The notes under the pieces were generated by a model, which searched no databases, was not told the DNA's origin, and worked only from the letters and a program-made list of their open reading frames with translations. A stretch of DNA of 64,000 bases from an uncultured Bacteroidaceae bacterium (GTDB lineage: Bacteria > Bacteroidota > Bacteroidia > Bacteroidales > Bacteroidaceae). Below are positions 27,580 to 38,054 of this stretch, in pieces. The stretch lies in NCBI GenBank assembly GCA_905235565.1, contig CAJOLR010000003.1, positions 1 to 64,000 on the forward strand. Reading direction: 5' to 3'. Position 1 is the stretch's first letter. Every line of letters begins with the position of its first letter. A program made the position numbers and the translations under genes.

Positions 27580-29088
27580 ATGATAAAAAAACAATCTTTG
27601 ATTACTGCAATTGCTGTGTTTGGATTGGCCACGGCCTTCGGAACCGGAGCCAAGGCACAGATTGTACTTACCATGGAGCAGGCTCTGGAGTATAGTGCCG
27701 AGCATAATCCGGATCTTAAAAACTCCCGCATGAGCATGGAGCGTTACGAGCAGAACCTGATTGCCCAGAGGGCATCACTCAAGTCAAGGTTCTCACTTAA
27801 CCTGCAGCCACTATCATACTCCCAGTCGCGTCAGTTTGACAGCCGTTACTCGGACTGGTATACTAACCGTTCATTCTCATCTTCAGGCACATTCAGCATT
27901 TCACAGCCAATTATATGGACTGATGCCACGCTGTCACTGAACAACAGCCTGTCATGGCAGAACAACGAATCTACCGTAGGCGGTAAAACCAACACCAACC
28001 GCGCTTTCAGCAACAGTCTTTATCTGAGTCTGAACCAGCCCCTGTTTACTTATAACAGGACCAGGATGAACATGCGTCAGATAGAGATGGACTATGAGAA
28101 TGCCCGCATAAACTACGCACTGCAGAGACTTAACGTGGAGCGTAACATAACAAGCCAGTTCTACAGCCTGTTCATGTCACAGCAGAACCTTGCCATCAGC
28201 GAATCGGAACTTGAGAACGCCGAGAGGAACTTCAACATAATAAAGGACAAGGTTGAGGCCGACCTGACTACAAAGGATGAATACTATCAGGCAGAGCTTA
28301 ACCTCGCCCAGTCACGTTCCAGCCTGGAGAACCAGAGGGTGAGTCTGGAGAACGCCAAGGATAATTTCAAGCAGGTTCTGGGAATACCCCTGGAGGAGGA
28401 TATAATTGTGGTGTGCGACATTGAGGCCGAACCGGTATATGTGGATTTTGACAAGGCACTTGAGAGTGCAATGACAACAAGACTTGAGTTGAGACAGCGT
28501 CAGATTTCAAGGGAACAGCAGGAGATGTCTATGATTCAGGTCAAGGACAATGACAGTTTCAACGGCAGCATATCGCTTTCGCTCGGTATCATGGGCGATA
28601 ATCCGGAATTTAACCATGTGTATGACAATCCTACCAACAATCCCCGCGTGTCTGTTTCATTCAGCGTTCCGCTCTATGACTGGGGTGCACGCAAGGCACG
28701 CATCAAGGCCGCGGAGATAGGAAGGCAGATCTTTGAGCTGAGCGCCGAGGAGGAACTCAAGAGCATTGAGATGAACGTACGCAGTACCTGCCGCAGTCTG
28801 GATAATCTGGTAGGACAGATCTCGATAGCCGAGCAGAGCCAGCGTAACGCCCAGCTTACATACGACCTCAACGAGGAGCGTTACCGCAACGGTGAGCTGA
28901 CCGGACTGCAGATGAACCAGTTCCAGAATCAGCTGTCAAACAGCAAGATGTCATACACACAGGCCATCATAAACTATAAGGTCCAGCTTCTTAATATCAA
29001 GGTCCTGACCCTATTTGACTTTGAGAAGAATGAGCCGGTTGTACCTATTACGTATGAGCAGAGCACTGAAAAGAATAAGAAGAAATAA
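27580..29088 (+). CDS. TolC-family outer membrane efflux protein
   Basis: Signal peptide, long alpha-helical repeats, two TolC-like halves (TKDEYYQAELNLAQSRSSLENQRVSLENAKDNFKQVLG). Confidence 0.9.
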   Translation: MIKKQSLITAIAVFGLATAFGTGAKAQIVLTMEQALEYSAEHNPDLKNSRMSMERYEQNLIAQRASLKSRFSLNLQPLSYSQSRQFDSRYSDWYTNRSFSSSGTFSISQPIIWTDATLSLNNSLSWQNNESTVGGKTNTNRAFSNSLYLSLNQPLFTYNRTRMNMRQIEMDYENARINYALQRLNVERNITSQFYSLFMSQQNLAISESELENAERNFNIIKDKVEADLTTKDEYYQAELNLAQSRSSLENQRVSLENAKDNFKQVLGIPLEEDIIVVCDIEAEPVYVDFDKALESAMTTRLELRQRQISREQQEMSMIQVKDNDSFNGSISLSLGIMGDNPEFNHVYDNPTNNPRVSVSFSVPLYDWGARKARIKAAEIGRQIFELSAEEELKSIEMNVRSTCRSLDNLVGQISIAEQSQRNAQLTYDLNEERYRNGELTGLQMNQFQNQLSNSKMSYTQAIINYKVQLLNIKVLTLFDFEKNEPVVPITYEQSTEKNKKK

Positions 29089-29104
29089 TAAAAAAACAAC
29101 AGAT

Positions 29105-30166
29105 ATGAAATCAGGAATCATCGTACTTTCGCTAACAGCGCTTTCTGTCCTTCTGATGACAGGGTGCAGACAAGAGAACACTATGAATCGTAATGAGATA
29201 CCCACACCGGTATCCGTCTCTGACATTTCCTATGGCTCTGTGAGCAGGATATTCACCACAAACAATACCGCCATATCAAATGCTGAGGCCGAGCTGTCGA
29301 CAGAGATGGCCGGAAAGTATCATCTTCAGAAGAATCCGGCTACCGGCAAGCCTTATAAACTGGGTGACAGGGTTAAGAAAGGAGCTCTCATTGTCCGTAT
29401 TGAGGACAAATCTTATGAGAACGGTATCTCAATCGAGTCCAAGCGTCTTAACCTGGAGCTTGCCGAGCAGGAACAGGCCAAGACAAAGTCACTCTACGAG
29501 AAGGGCGGTGCCACATTGACTGAGGTAAAGAACTCCGATATCAAGATCATGAACTCCCGTCTGGACTATGAGAACGCCCAGATGAATCTGGAGAAGATGA
29601 ACATAAGGGCTCCGTTCGACGGTGTGATAGTCAATCTTCCGCATTTCTCGTCCGAGGCCAAGGTAAACAGCGGTACATCTGTGGTCACCATTATGGATTA
29701 CAGTTCGATGCTGCTTGAGATAAATCTGCCTGAGAGTGCGATCAATGAGGTAAAGGTAGGACAGAAGGCTTACATTACCCATTATACTTTGCCCAAGGAC
29801 ACCATTATCGGCGAAATTACAGAACTTTCTCCGGCCATCAGTTCCGAGACCCGTACATTCAAGGGCAAACTTGTGATTGACAACAAGGATTTGCTTATCA
29901 GGCCGGGTATGTTCGTAAAGGCCGATATCGTAACGGAGAGCCACAGCTCGACAATAGTTATACCTAAGAATATTGTCCGCAACGAGCGCAACAGACGTAT
30001 CGTGTTCGTGGTAGACCAGGGCATAGCCAGGGCAAAGCAGATCAGATTGGGGCTTGAGGAGAAGAACAGCGTTGAGGTACTGAGCGGTCTGGATAAGGAC
30101 GATCAGCTGATCATACGAGGTTTTGAGACCCTGAGAGACGGTTCAAAGGTTAAGATTCAGAGATAA
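29105..30166 (+). CDS. RND efflux membrane fusion protein (periplasmic adaptor)
   Basis: Lipobox LLMTGCRQ; lipoyl/barrel-sandwich (NIRAPFDGVIVNLPHFSSEAKVNSGTSVVTI). Start taken at MKSGIIV (29105), inside track ORF 29015. Confidence 0.9.
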   Translation: MKSGIIVLSLTALSVLLMTGCRQENTMNRNEIPTPVSVSDISYGSVSRIFTTNNTAISNAEAELSTEMAGKYHLQKNPATGKPYKLGDRVKKGALIVRIEDKSYENGISIESKRLNLELAEQEQAKTKSLYEKGGATLTEVKNSDIKIMNSRLDYENAQMNLEKMNIRAPFDGVIVNLPHFSSEAKVNSGTSVVTIMDYSSMLLEINLPESAINEVKVGQKAYITHYTLPKDTIIGEITELSPAISSETRTFKGKLVIDNKDLLIRPGMFVKADIVTESHSSTIVIPKNIVRNERNRRIVFVVDQGIARAKQIRLGLEEKNSVEVLSGLDKDDQLIIRGFETLRDGSKVKIQR

Positions 30167-30181
30167 ACTACACTTTAAGGG

Positions 30182-33100
30182 ATGAAAAGACTGGTAAGTT
30201 GGGCGGTCAGGAATCCGGTCACTGTCACCATGGCGGTGCTGGCCATACTGCTGCTCGGAAAGATATCATATGACAGGTTGAGCGTGGAGCTGTTACCAAG
30301 CATGAACAGCCCCCGCCTGTTTGTTGAGATAGACGCCGGTGAGCGTCCGCCCGAAGAGATAGAGAAACAGTTCGTGCGCAGCATGGAGTCTCAGATTGCC
30401 CGTCAGAGCGACGTGCGCAATGTCTCATCGGTTGTAAAGGTTGGTACCGCCAGGATAACGGTTGAGTACGCATGGAGAAAGAACATGGATGAGGCGTTCC
30501 TGGACCTGGAGAAGGCCATGAGCAGTTTCTCTCAGGACAGTCGTGTGACAGACCTCAGGATATCACAGAAGGACCCCACCACTGCACCTATAATGATAAT
30601 AGGATTCTCCAATCCGGATATAGCCGATATGGCCGAACTCCGTAAGGTGGCCGACTCCTATGTGTGCAACGAGCTGATGAGGGTTGAGGGTGTGGCCGAT
30701 GTGTCATTGGCCGGTGACGAGTTTACCAATCTGGTGATCGAGGCCGATCCGTACAAGCTGAAGGCTTTTGGCATCACAGTTGACAACATATCGTCACGTA
30801 TCCAGGAGAGCAACCAGAGAGTATCGGGCGGAAGGATCTCGGAGCAGGGATTCCAGTATCTGGTAACCGGATCCAACACTCTGACAGATGAGGTCGCGTT
30901 CGGCAATATCATAGTGGGATACAAGAACACTGAGGCCCAGCAGGGCCAGGTGGGCGAATTTGCATCGGCCAGCATGGCTCCCATTTACCTGCGCGATGTG
31001 GCTACCATCCACTTTGAGAACCGCGCCCCTGAGAATATCGTAAGGGTTAACGGCAACCGCAGCATAGGCATCTCCGTATTCAAGGAGATGGATTTCAACA
31101 CGGTCAAGGCTGTTGAAGGCATAAAGACCAGCATGAGCAAGATACGTAAGTCTCTGCCGGGTTATGAATTCATAGTAATCAGTGACCAGGCCACATTCAT
31201 CAACAACTCCATAGGAGAGGTCAAGAACAGTGCACTTCTGGGTATACTCCTGGCGGTAATTGTTTTGTTTGTATTCCTGCGCAGGGTAGGAACAACCCTT
31301 ATAGTGGCCATTTCAATACCGGTTTCCATAATAGCTACCTTCAACCTGATGTTCTTCAGCGGGCTGACCATAAACATACTGACGTTGGGAGGACTGGCAT
31401 TGGGTGCGGGTATGCTTGTGGATAATGCCATAGTGGTCATAGAGAGCATATTCAGGAATCAGGAACGTGGGCTTTCGGTGCGTGACGCATCCATTACCGG
31501 AACCTCCGAAGTGGCCGGTGCCGTATCGGCCTCAACCCTTACCACAATCGTGGTGTTCCTGCCTATTGTCTATCTGCATGGAGCTACAGGAGAGCTGTTC
31601 AAGGATGAGGCATGGACGGTAACATTCTCACTGCTTTCATCTCTGTTTGTGGCCATCCTGGTGATACCTACATTGTACGATAAGATATTCGGACGTAAGA
31701 AGGCTGTTCCTCTTAAGAACTTCAGTTCTGTAAACATCAAGGGTTACAGTTCTTTCCTGAAGAAGCTTGTCCAAAAACGCTGGTGGGTGATAACGGCATC
31801 CGTGATACTGGTGGCCGGGACAATATTCCTGCTGCCGTATGTTGGAACCGAATTCATGCCAAAGACTGAGGACAATACCATAAACGTTAAGGTCCGCATG
31901 GCCGAGGGTACCAGTCTTGAACGTACCTCATCTACATTGGAGAGTATCGAGAATCTGGTATTTGACCTGTCTCAGGACAGTGCTTGCATAATCTATACGC
32001 ATGTGGGTCCCGGTGCTTCATCACAGAATCTGGATTTTGAGGGTGAGAATACCGCCTCAATGAAGATACAGCTTTCAAAAGCATCGGCTGTTACACCGGA
32101 CCAGCTTGCCGCTATACTGTCGTCATATATAGAAGGCGTAGAGGGTATGGAACTGACATTCGCTCAGGATGACAACTCCCTTAGTTCCATGATGGGTTCC
32201 GAGGACGCTCCGCTGGTAGTGGAGATAAAGGGTGAGGACCTGGATTTGCTCTCGGTGCTTACCAATCAGGTTAAGGCAGCAGTTGATTCTATCGACTGTC
32301 TTTATAATGTAGAGAGTTCACTGGCCGGCGGTGCACCGGAGATCATCATTACTGTTGACCGCGCCCTGGCTGGTATGAACAATATAAACGTATCCACAAT
32401 AATCACTCAGATACAGCAGCATCTTGACGGCCGTTCCGCCGGACAGATGGATTACAAGGGTGATATGAGGGATATCAATATCAAGGTTCCGGGAGTATCG
32501 CTGGCTGACCTTAACAGCATGGTCATCTCATCGGGCCAGAAGGACTACCGCCTTGCCGAATTGGCCAGGATAAGTGAGAGTACTGCCCCCAAGGAGATAT
32601 ACCGACTCAATCAGAACCGTGTGACCCGCGTCACTGCCGATATTGATGAGTCCGTATCCCTTGACAAGGCTGCACAGCGTACTCGCGAGGCTGTGTCTGG
32701 AATAGAACTGCCGCAGAACTACTCCATAACCGTGACAGGTGAGGAGGAGCGCCGTGCAGAATCAATGAACAGCCTTATGCTGGCTCTGGTGTTGTCCATA
32801 GTACTTGTGTACATGGTAATGGCATCCCAGTTCGAATCACTTCTGCATCCGTTTACCATCCTGCTGACCATTCCATTGGCTTTGGTTGGTGCAGTGCTGA
32901 TGTTCCTGGCAACAGGTATTACGGTCAATATCATGGGTATCATAGGTATGGTGATGCTGGCCGGTATAGCGGTTAACAACTCCATCATTCTGGTGGACCG
33001 CATAGGACAGCTCAAGGATAGTGGCCTTAGCCTGACCGATGCAATAGCAGAGGCAGGACAACAGCGTATCCGACCCATTCTGATGACCAGTCTTACCACT

Positions 33101-33274
33101 ATCCTGGCACTTGTGCCTATGGCATTGGGATTGGGCGACGGAGCGTCCCTGAGTTCTCCCATGGCCATTGCCGTGATAGGCGGTCTGTTCACCTCGACTC
33201 TGCTGAGTCTTGTGGTGATACCTTGTGTGTATTATGTATTTGAGAGCGCCAAAATAAGGATTACCGGAAGATGA
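30182..33274 (+). CDS. RND efflux transporter permease (AcrB/MdtB-like)
   Basis: VRNPVTVTMAVLAILLLGKISYDRLSVELLPSMNSP; LGAGMLVDNAIVVIES; IAVNNSIILVDRIG; 1030 aa. Confidence 0.95.
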   Translation: MKRLVSWAVRNPVTVTMAVLAILLLGKISYDRLSVELLPSMNSPRLFVEIDAGERPPEEIEKQFVRSMESQIARQSDVRNVSSVVKVGTARITVEYAWRKNMDEAFLDLEKAMSSFSQDSRVTDLRISQKDPTTAPIMIIGFSNPDIADMAELRKVADSYVCNELMRVEGVADVSLAGDEFTNLVIEADPYKLKAFGITVDNISSRIQESNQRVSGGRISEQGFQYLVTGSNTLTDEVAFGNIIVGYKNTEAQQGQVGEFASASMAPIYLRDVATIHFENRAPENIVRVNGNRSIGISVFKEMDFNTVKAVEGIKTSMSKIRKSLPGYEFIVISDQATFINNSIGEVKNSALLGILLAVIVLFVFLRRVGTTLIVAISIPVSIIATFNLMFFSGLTINILTLGGLALGAGMLVDNAIVVIESIFRNQERGLSVRDASITGTSEVAGAVSASTLTTIVVFLPIVYLHGATGELFKDEAWTVTFSLLSSLFVAILVIPTLYDKIFGRKKAVPLKNFSSVNIKGYSSFLKKLVQKRWWVITASVILVAGTIFLLPYVGTEFMPKTEDNTINVKVRMAEGTSLERTSSTLESIENLVFDLSQDSACIIYTHVGPGASSQNLDFEGENTASMKIQLSKASAVTPDQLAAILSSYIEGVEGMELTFAQDDNSLSSMMGSEDAPLVVEIKGEDLDLLSVLTNQVKAAVDSIDCLYNVESSLAGGAPEIIITVDRALAGMNNINVSTIITQIQQHLDGRSAGQMDYKGDMRDINIKVPGVSLADLNSMVISSGQKDYRLAELARISESTAPKEIYRLNQNRVTRVTADIDESVSLDKAAQRTREAVSGIELPQNYSITVTGEEERRAESMNSLMLALVLSIVLVYMVMASQFESLLHPFTILLTIPLALVGAVLMFLATGITVNIMGIIGMVMLAGIAVNNSIILVDRIGQLKDSGLSLTDAIAEAGQQRIRPILMTSLTTILALVPMALGLGDGASLSSPMAIAVIGGLFTSTLLSLVVIPCVYYVFESAKIRITGR

Positions 33275-33338
33275 ACGTTTTAAAAAGCCAGACGAACAGA
33301 GGGAGTTTACTCACTCAGTCGTGGCGGGAAAAGGTCGT

Positions 33339-36300
33339 ATGAAATACAAGTCATTTATAGACAGAAGGGTAACTATCTGCATGCTTCTGGTAGCGATGAC
33401 GCTGCTGGGCTATTTCTCGTACAAGCAGTTGCCGGTTGAACTGCTGCCCAATACCGAGTTGCCCCAGCTCTATATTTCAGCATCATCGCGCAGCGACCTG
33501 AGTCCGGCATACATGGAGCAGCAGGTCATTATCCCGCTTGAGGGTGCCGTCAGTGCCGTTGGCGGTGTCGAGAATATGGAATCGACAGTATCTGGCAGGC
33601 AGGGCTCCATCAGGGTTGATTTTAAGAGAGGTACCAATCTTAAGATGACCACAGTAAAACTTCAGGAGAAGATCGCATCCATAAGGTCCGATTTTCCGTC
33701 CGATGTTTCGGTTAATGTCCAACAGGCCAATGTCAACGGCATAAGCAACCAGTTTATGTCAATTCAGGTGCGTGGGGCTGGAGGAGTGGACCGTTTGAGG
33801 GCCATTGTCGATAAGGATGTTGTACCCCGTCTGGAAAGCATAGACGGCATTGCAGGCGTGACGGTTTACGGAGGTAGGGTAAAATCCATTGAGATTCGCT
33901 CCAATCCTGAGGCCATGAGTGCATTGCACATATCCAACTCGCAGATAAGCCAGGCGCTAAGCCAGTATAACCAGGAACGTACATTCCTGGGGTATATCAG
34001 TGAGCCGGACAAGAAATACTATGTCCAGCTGGATGCCAACTATGACGACGTGTCGCAGGTTGAGAATCTGGTGGTGGCACAGGGCCCTGTATACCTAAAG
34101 AATGTAGCCACGGTATTCTTTGACTATAAGGAGGAGACTACCATAAGCAGAGTGAACGGAATGGATGCCATCTCCGTATCCCTGGTCAACGGAGCAGGTG
34201 AGAATCTGATGGACCTGTCCAAGAGGACGCTTAAGCGTATTGACGAGGTTAACCGTGAGGTGGCCGGTCAGGACCTTCAGCTTGTGGTTCAGTCCAACTC
34301 TGCCGACCAGATAAGCAACAATATATCCCAGATAGTAAAACTTGCTTTGATTGGCGGATTACTGGCAATTCTGGTTCTGTGGTTCTTCCTGCGCAACCTG
34401 AGCCTGGTGTTTTTCATAGCATTGTCAATTCCGGTTTCGGTATTGTCGGCATTCAACATATTCTATGCAGCCGGCATATCCATCAATACACTTACTCTGT
34501 TGGGTATCGCATTGGCCATAGGTATGTTGTTGGACAGCAGTATAGTGGTGCTGGAGAACATATACCGTCTGGCCTCCATGGGAATGCCGCCGCGACTGGC
34601 GGCATTGCAGGGAGTCAAGGAGGTACGTAAAGCCCTCATAGCGTCCACGCTGACTACAATAACGGTTTTCCTGCCGTTTGTGTTCTCCGATGAACCGATG
34701 ATTAAACTGCTGGGTCGGAATATAGGCTTTTCAATTATCTCTACGCTGATATTCTCACTTCTGGTGGCTGTTACTTTCATTCCAATGGCAACAGCTGCCA
34801 TGATGGAGCGCGGGGGTGGCGGAAACAGTGTCTTCTTCAAGAAGATGTCCATACACGACCGCCCGCTTCAGATGTATTCCACACTACTCAAGACATGTTT
34901 GCGTAAGCCAGGTCCTACAGTGGGTACAGCAGTGGCTATCCTGGTTATAGCATTCATATTCGCCCTGTCCCGCAATACCGGCCAGAACCGACAGGTGGAC
35001 AGTGACCGGATCAATGTAAGCATTACCATGCCCAGCGGAAGCACTCTGGATGACACAGACCAGGCGACTGCCATGCTTGAGGCACGTCTGGACAGCTTCC
35101 CTCAAAAGAAGGATGTAATGAGCCGTATCCAGGAGGAGCAGGCCTCTATCACAGTTACTCTAAAGGAGGGCTACAACAAGAAGGGTGGTATGACCATTAA
35201 CCAACTTGTTGAAGAGATGAGTGATGTGCTTGCCCTTGAGAATGAGATTGACGTCAGGGTTACTCCAGGTTATGCCAGAGGTAATCAGAATGCATCAGGA
35301 CTCAGTTCCATTACAAGGTTCATGAGCGTGCTTGGCGTGGGCGACAACACGGAGAGAATAGTGGTCAAAGGTTCCGATACCGAGACAATGCGTATCGTCT
35401 CGAATAACCTGAGATACTATCTGGAACAGTTGGAGTTTGTCCGTAATGTCAGAGTAGACAATCCCGGTGGCCGTCGTGAGGTCCAGCTTACGTTCGATCC
35501 TGTGGCAATGGCATCGTACAATATCACCAATCAGGCTGTCACATCTGCATTGGGTTCACTAAACCGTTCCACCAGTACCGGAGCCAGCTTCAAGGTTGGT
35601 ACCGACGAATATGACATAGTCATAATGGATGACCTCACCGAAGAAGAGGAGGAGGCCGGACGTTGGGAGAAGACCATGGATGACCTTCGTCGTGTCATAG
35701 TCACTGATGCAAATGGCGGCACCCATGAGTTGCAGCAGATTGCCAACATCCGTCTTAGCCGCGGACCGTCGGAGGTGCGTCGTGTCAACCGTGACCGCAG
35801 GGTAAATGTTACCTATTCAATATCCCAGAGCGAAGAACTTCCCAAGGATGTTCTGGACGGCTATCACGACCAGATAGATGACCTGATAGCAACTTACAAC
35901 CTACCGTCAGGTCTGGCACTTGAGGTTCAGCGCGGCGATGACTCCACAAGTGAGTTCAAGTTTCTGATACTGGCATCCATCATACTGATATTCATGATAC
36001 TGGCATCGGCATTCGAGTCACTTACCACACCTGTGGTACTGCTGTTCTCAATACCGCTGGCAGCCATCGGCTCACTCCTGGCCCTGTTGCTGTCGGGCAA
36101 CAACCTGATGAATGCCAATACCCTGACCGGATTCCTTATCCTGCTGGGTATTGTGGTCAATAACGGCATAATACTGATTGACTACTCATCAACCTTGCGC
36201 CGTAGGGGGTACAGCCGCATGAGAGCCATCATGACCAGCGGATACTCGCGCCTGAGACCTATCTGCATAACCACTATCACCACTATAGTCACGCTTATTC

Positions 36301-38042
36301 CGATGGCCATGGGTGACAATGAGTATGCTGGTGCGATAGGTGCTCCGTTTGCGCTGACTGTAATAGGAGGTCTTACATTCTCGGCTATACTTACCCTGCT
36401 GCTTATTCCTACGCTCTACATCTCATTCGAGAACATGAGAGCCTGGTATAAGGGATTGGGCCGGTACACCCATATTCTGCACATAATCATATTTGCAGTA
36501 GGTGTGCTTGCAATCATATCCGGTGTCAGGGGTATATTCAAGATACTGCTTTACATAATTCTGTTGGCCCTGCTAATTCCGGGTGTGACATATTTTGTAA
36601 AGAGCTCCGTAAGGATTGCCCGTAAGGATGTCGTCAAGCCCGATGAACCTATCGTGATAGAGGTGCGTAACCTGGTTAAGGTGTATGACTGGTACAGCCT
36701 GTTCCTGCGCCAGTGGCGTAGCGGACTCAACATACGCCGGCGTCTGGGACTGTCACGCAGTTTCCGTCACGCAAAGGATTTCGTGAGCCTGATATGGCAG
36801 GTTGTCGTGTTTGCATACACCGGCTATCTGGCAGGATGGTATTTTGAGAAACAGGGTTGGATACTGCTAATGACAATCATAACACTGGCAGGTCTGAACA
36901 ATATCATCAGGGCTATCCTGGAGTATATCGCTTTCAATTTCAGGAAAGGTGCCGTGGTGACTAAAGTAATCAGGAAGATACTCTACTGGGTATTACCTAT
37001 ATGTGCCATACTGTTCCTGAACACCCGTCTTGAGAGCAGGGGATTCGTAGTATTCATAGCTGCAGTCTGGTTGCTGGGGCTGCTCATCCGCAAGACATCG
37101 GATTATCTCTATGATAACAACATCAATGTAGAGCGTCTTGATGGTGAAACCGCCAGAATGCGGCGTGCCTGGTTCCTGTTCGTCAAGAGCATACCTATCA
37201 TCGGTAAACGCAAGAAACCGTTCAAGGCCCTGCGTGGAGTATCGTTTGAGATTCACAGCGGTATGTTCGGCCTGCTGGGTCCTAACGGAGCCGGTAAGTC
37301 AACATTCATGCGAATCGTAACGGGTATCCTTAAGCAGAGCTACGGAACGGTGTTCATCAACGGTATGGATACCCTCAAATACAGGGAGGAGCTCCAGAGC
37401 CTTATCGGATTCCTGCCTCAGGAATTCGGCATGTACGAGGCCATGAGCGCATGGGATTTCCTCAATTACCAGGCCATTCTCAAGGGTATAACTGATGAGA
37501 AGGTGCGTAATGAGAGACTGGAGTATGTGCTTACATCGGTACACATGTATGAGCAGAGGAATTCTGCCATCGGATCTTTCTCGGGCGGTATGAAACAGCG
37601 TATAGGTATTGCACTCATACTGCTCAACCTGCCGCGTATCCTTGTGGTCGATGAGCCTACTGCAGGTCTTGACCCCAGGGAGCGTATCCGTTTCCGTAAC
37701 CTGCTGGTTGAGCTGAGCCGTGACCGCATCGTGATATTCTCAACCCATATCATCGAGGATATAGCCAGTTCATGTAATCAGGTTGTGGTTATTGAGAAGG
37801 GTTCGCTCAAGTACTTTGGGGAGCCCAACGATATGGTCAAACTTGCCAAGGACAAGGTATGGCTGTTTGACATAGAGGCTTCCCGTCTGGGTGAACTTGA
37901 CGAGAAACTCATTGCCAACCATATCCAGGACGGCAGCATGATTAAGGTACGCTACATTTCGCCCACATGTCCGTGGCCGGGTGCCGGGCTGGCTGAACCC
38001 AACCTGGAGGATGCATACCTGTGCCTATTGAAAAACTTATAA
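33339..38042 (+). CDS. RND efflux permease fused to extra TM segments and a C-terminal ABC ATPase domain
   Basis: Full RND half-repeats (YKSFIDRRVTICMLLVAMTLLGYFSYKQLPVELLP, IALAIGMLLDSSIVVLEN, IVVNNGIILIDYS), then a complete NBD (GPNGAGKST, FSGGMKQRIGIAL, LVVDEPTAGLDP, STHI) in one uninterrupted frame. ATG 33339 preferred to GTG 33321. Confidence 0.93.
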   Translation: MKYKSFIDRRVTICMLLVAMTLLGYFSYKQLPVELLPNTELPQLYISASSRSDLSPAYMEQQVIIPLEGAVSAVGGVENMESTVSGRQGSIRVDFKRGTNLKMTTVKLQEKIASIRSDFPSDVSVNVQQANVNGISNQFMSIQVRGAGGVDRLRAIVDKDVVPRLESIDGIAGVTVYGGRVKSIEIRSNPEAMSALHISNSQISQALSQYNQERTFLGYISEPDKKYYVQLDANYDDVSQVENLVVAQGPVYLKNVATVFFDYKEETTISRVNGMDAISVSLVNGAGENLMDLSKRTLKRIDEVNREVAGQDLQLVVQSNSADQISNNISQIVKLALIGGLLAILVLWFFLRNLSLVFFIALSIPVSVLSAFNIFYAAGISINTLTLLGIALAIGMLLDSSIVVLENIYRLASMGMPPRLAALQGVKEVRKALIASTLTTITVFLPFVFSDEPMIKLLGRNIGFSIISTLIFSLLVAVTFIPMATAAMMERGGGGNSVFFKKMSIHDRPLQMYSTLLKTCLRKPGPTVGTAVAILVIAFIFALSRNTGQNRQVDSDRINVSITMPSGSTLDDTDQATAMLEARLDSFPQKKDVMSRIQEEQASITVTLKEGYNKKGGMTINQLVEEMSDVLALENEIDVRVTPGYARGNQNASGLSSITRFMSVLGVGDNTERIVVKGSDTETMRIVSNNLRYYLEQLEFVRNVRVDNPGGRREVQLTFDPVAMASYNITNQAVTSALGSLNRSTSTGASFKVGTDEYDIVIMDDLTEEEEEAGRWEKTMDDLRRVIVTDANGGTHELQQIANIRLSRGPSEVRRVNRDRRVNVTYSISQSEELPKDVLDGYHDQIDDLIATYNLPSGLALEVQRGDDSTSEFKFLILASIILIFMILASAFESLTTPVVLLFSIPLAAIGSLLALLLSGNNLMNANTLTGFLILLGIVVNNGIILIDYSSTLRRRGYSRMRAIMTSGYSRLRPICITTITTIVTLIPMAMGDNEYAGAIGAPFALTVIGGLTFSAILTLLLIPTLYISFENMRAWYKGLGRYTHILHIIIFAVGVLAIISGVRGIFKILLYIILLALLIPGVTYFVKSSVRIARKDVVKPDEPIVIEVRNLVKVYDWYSLFLRQWRSGLNIRRRLGLSRSFRHAKDFVSLIWQVVVFAYTGYLAGWYFEKQGWILLMTIITLAGLNNIIRAILEYIAFNFRKGAVVTKVIRKILYWVLPICAILFLNTRLESRGFVVFIAAVWLLGLLIRKTSDYLYDNNINVERLDGETARMRRAWFLFVKSIPIIGKRKKPFKALRGVSFEIHSGMFGLLGPNGAGKSTFMRIVTGILKQSYGTVFINGMDTLKYREELQSLIGFLPQEFGMYEAMSAWDFLNYQAILKGITDEKVRNERLEYVLTSVHMYEQRNSAIGSFSGGMKQRIGIALILLNLPRILVVDEPTAGLDPRERIRFRNLLVELSRDRIVIFSTHIIEDIASSCNQVVVIEKGSLKYFGEPNDMVKLAKDKVWLFDIEASRLGELDEKLIANHIQDGSMIKVRYISPTCPWPGAGLAEPNLEDAYLCLLKNL

Positions 38043-38054
38043 ACAGTTGACATT

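Noticed and set aside
33301-33314. GGGAGTTTACTCAC shared with the 43.6 kb element (43672-43685, reverse strand) as an element remnant between the two RND genes
   Set aside because: Only 14 nt match, without arms or core blocks; could be chance or a tiny remnant, not enough to call.
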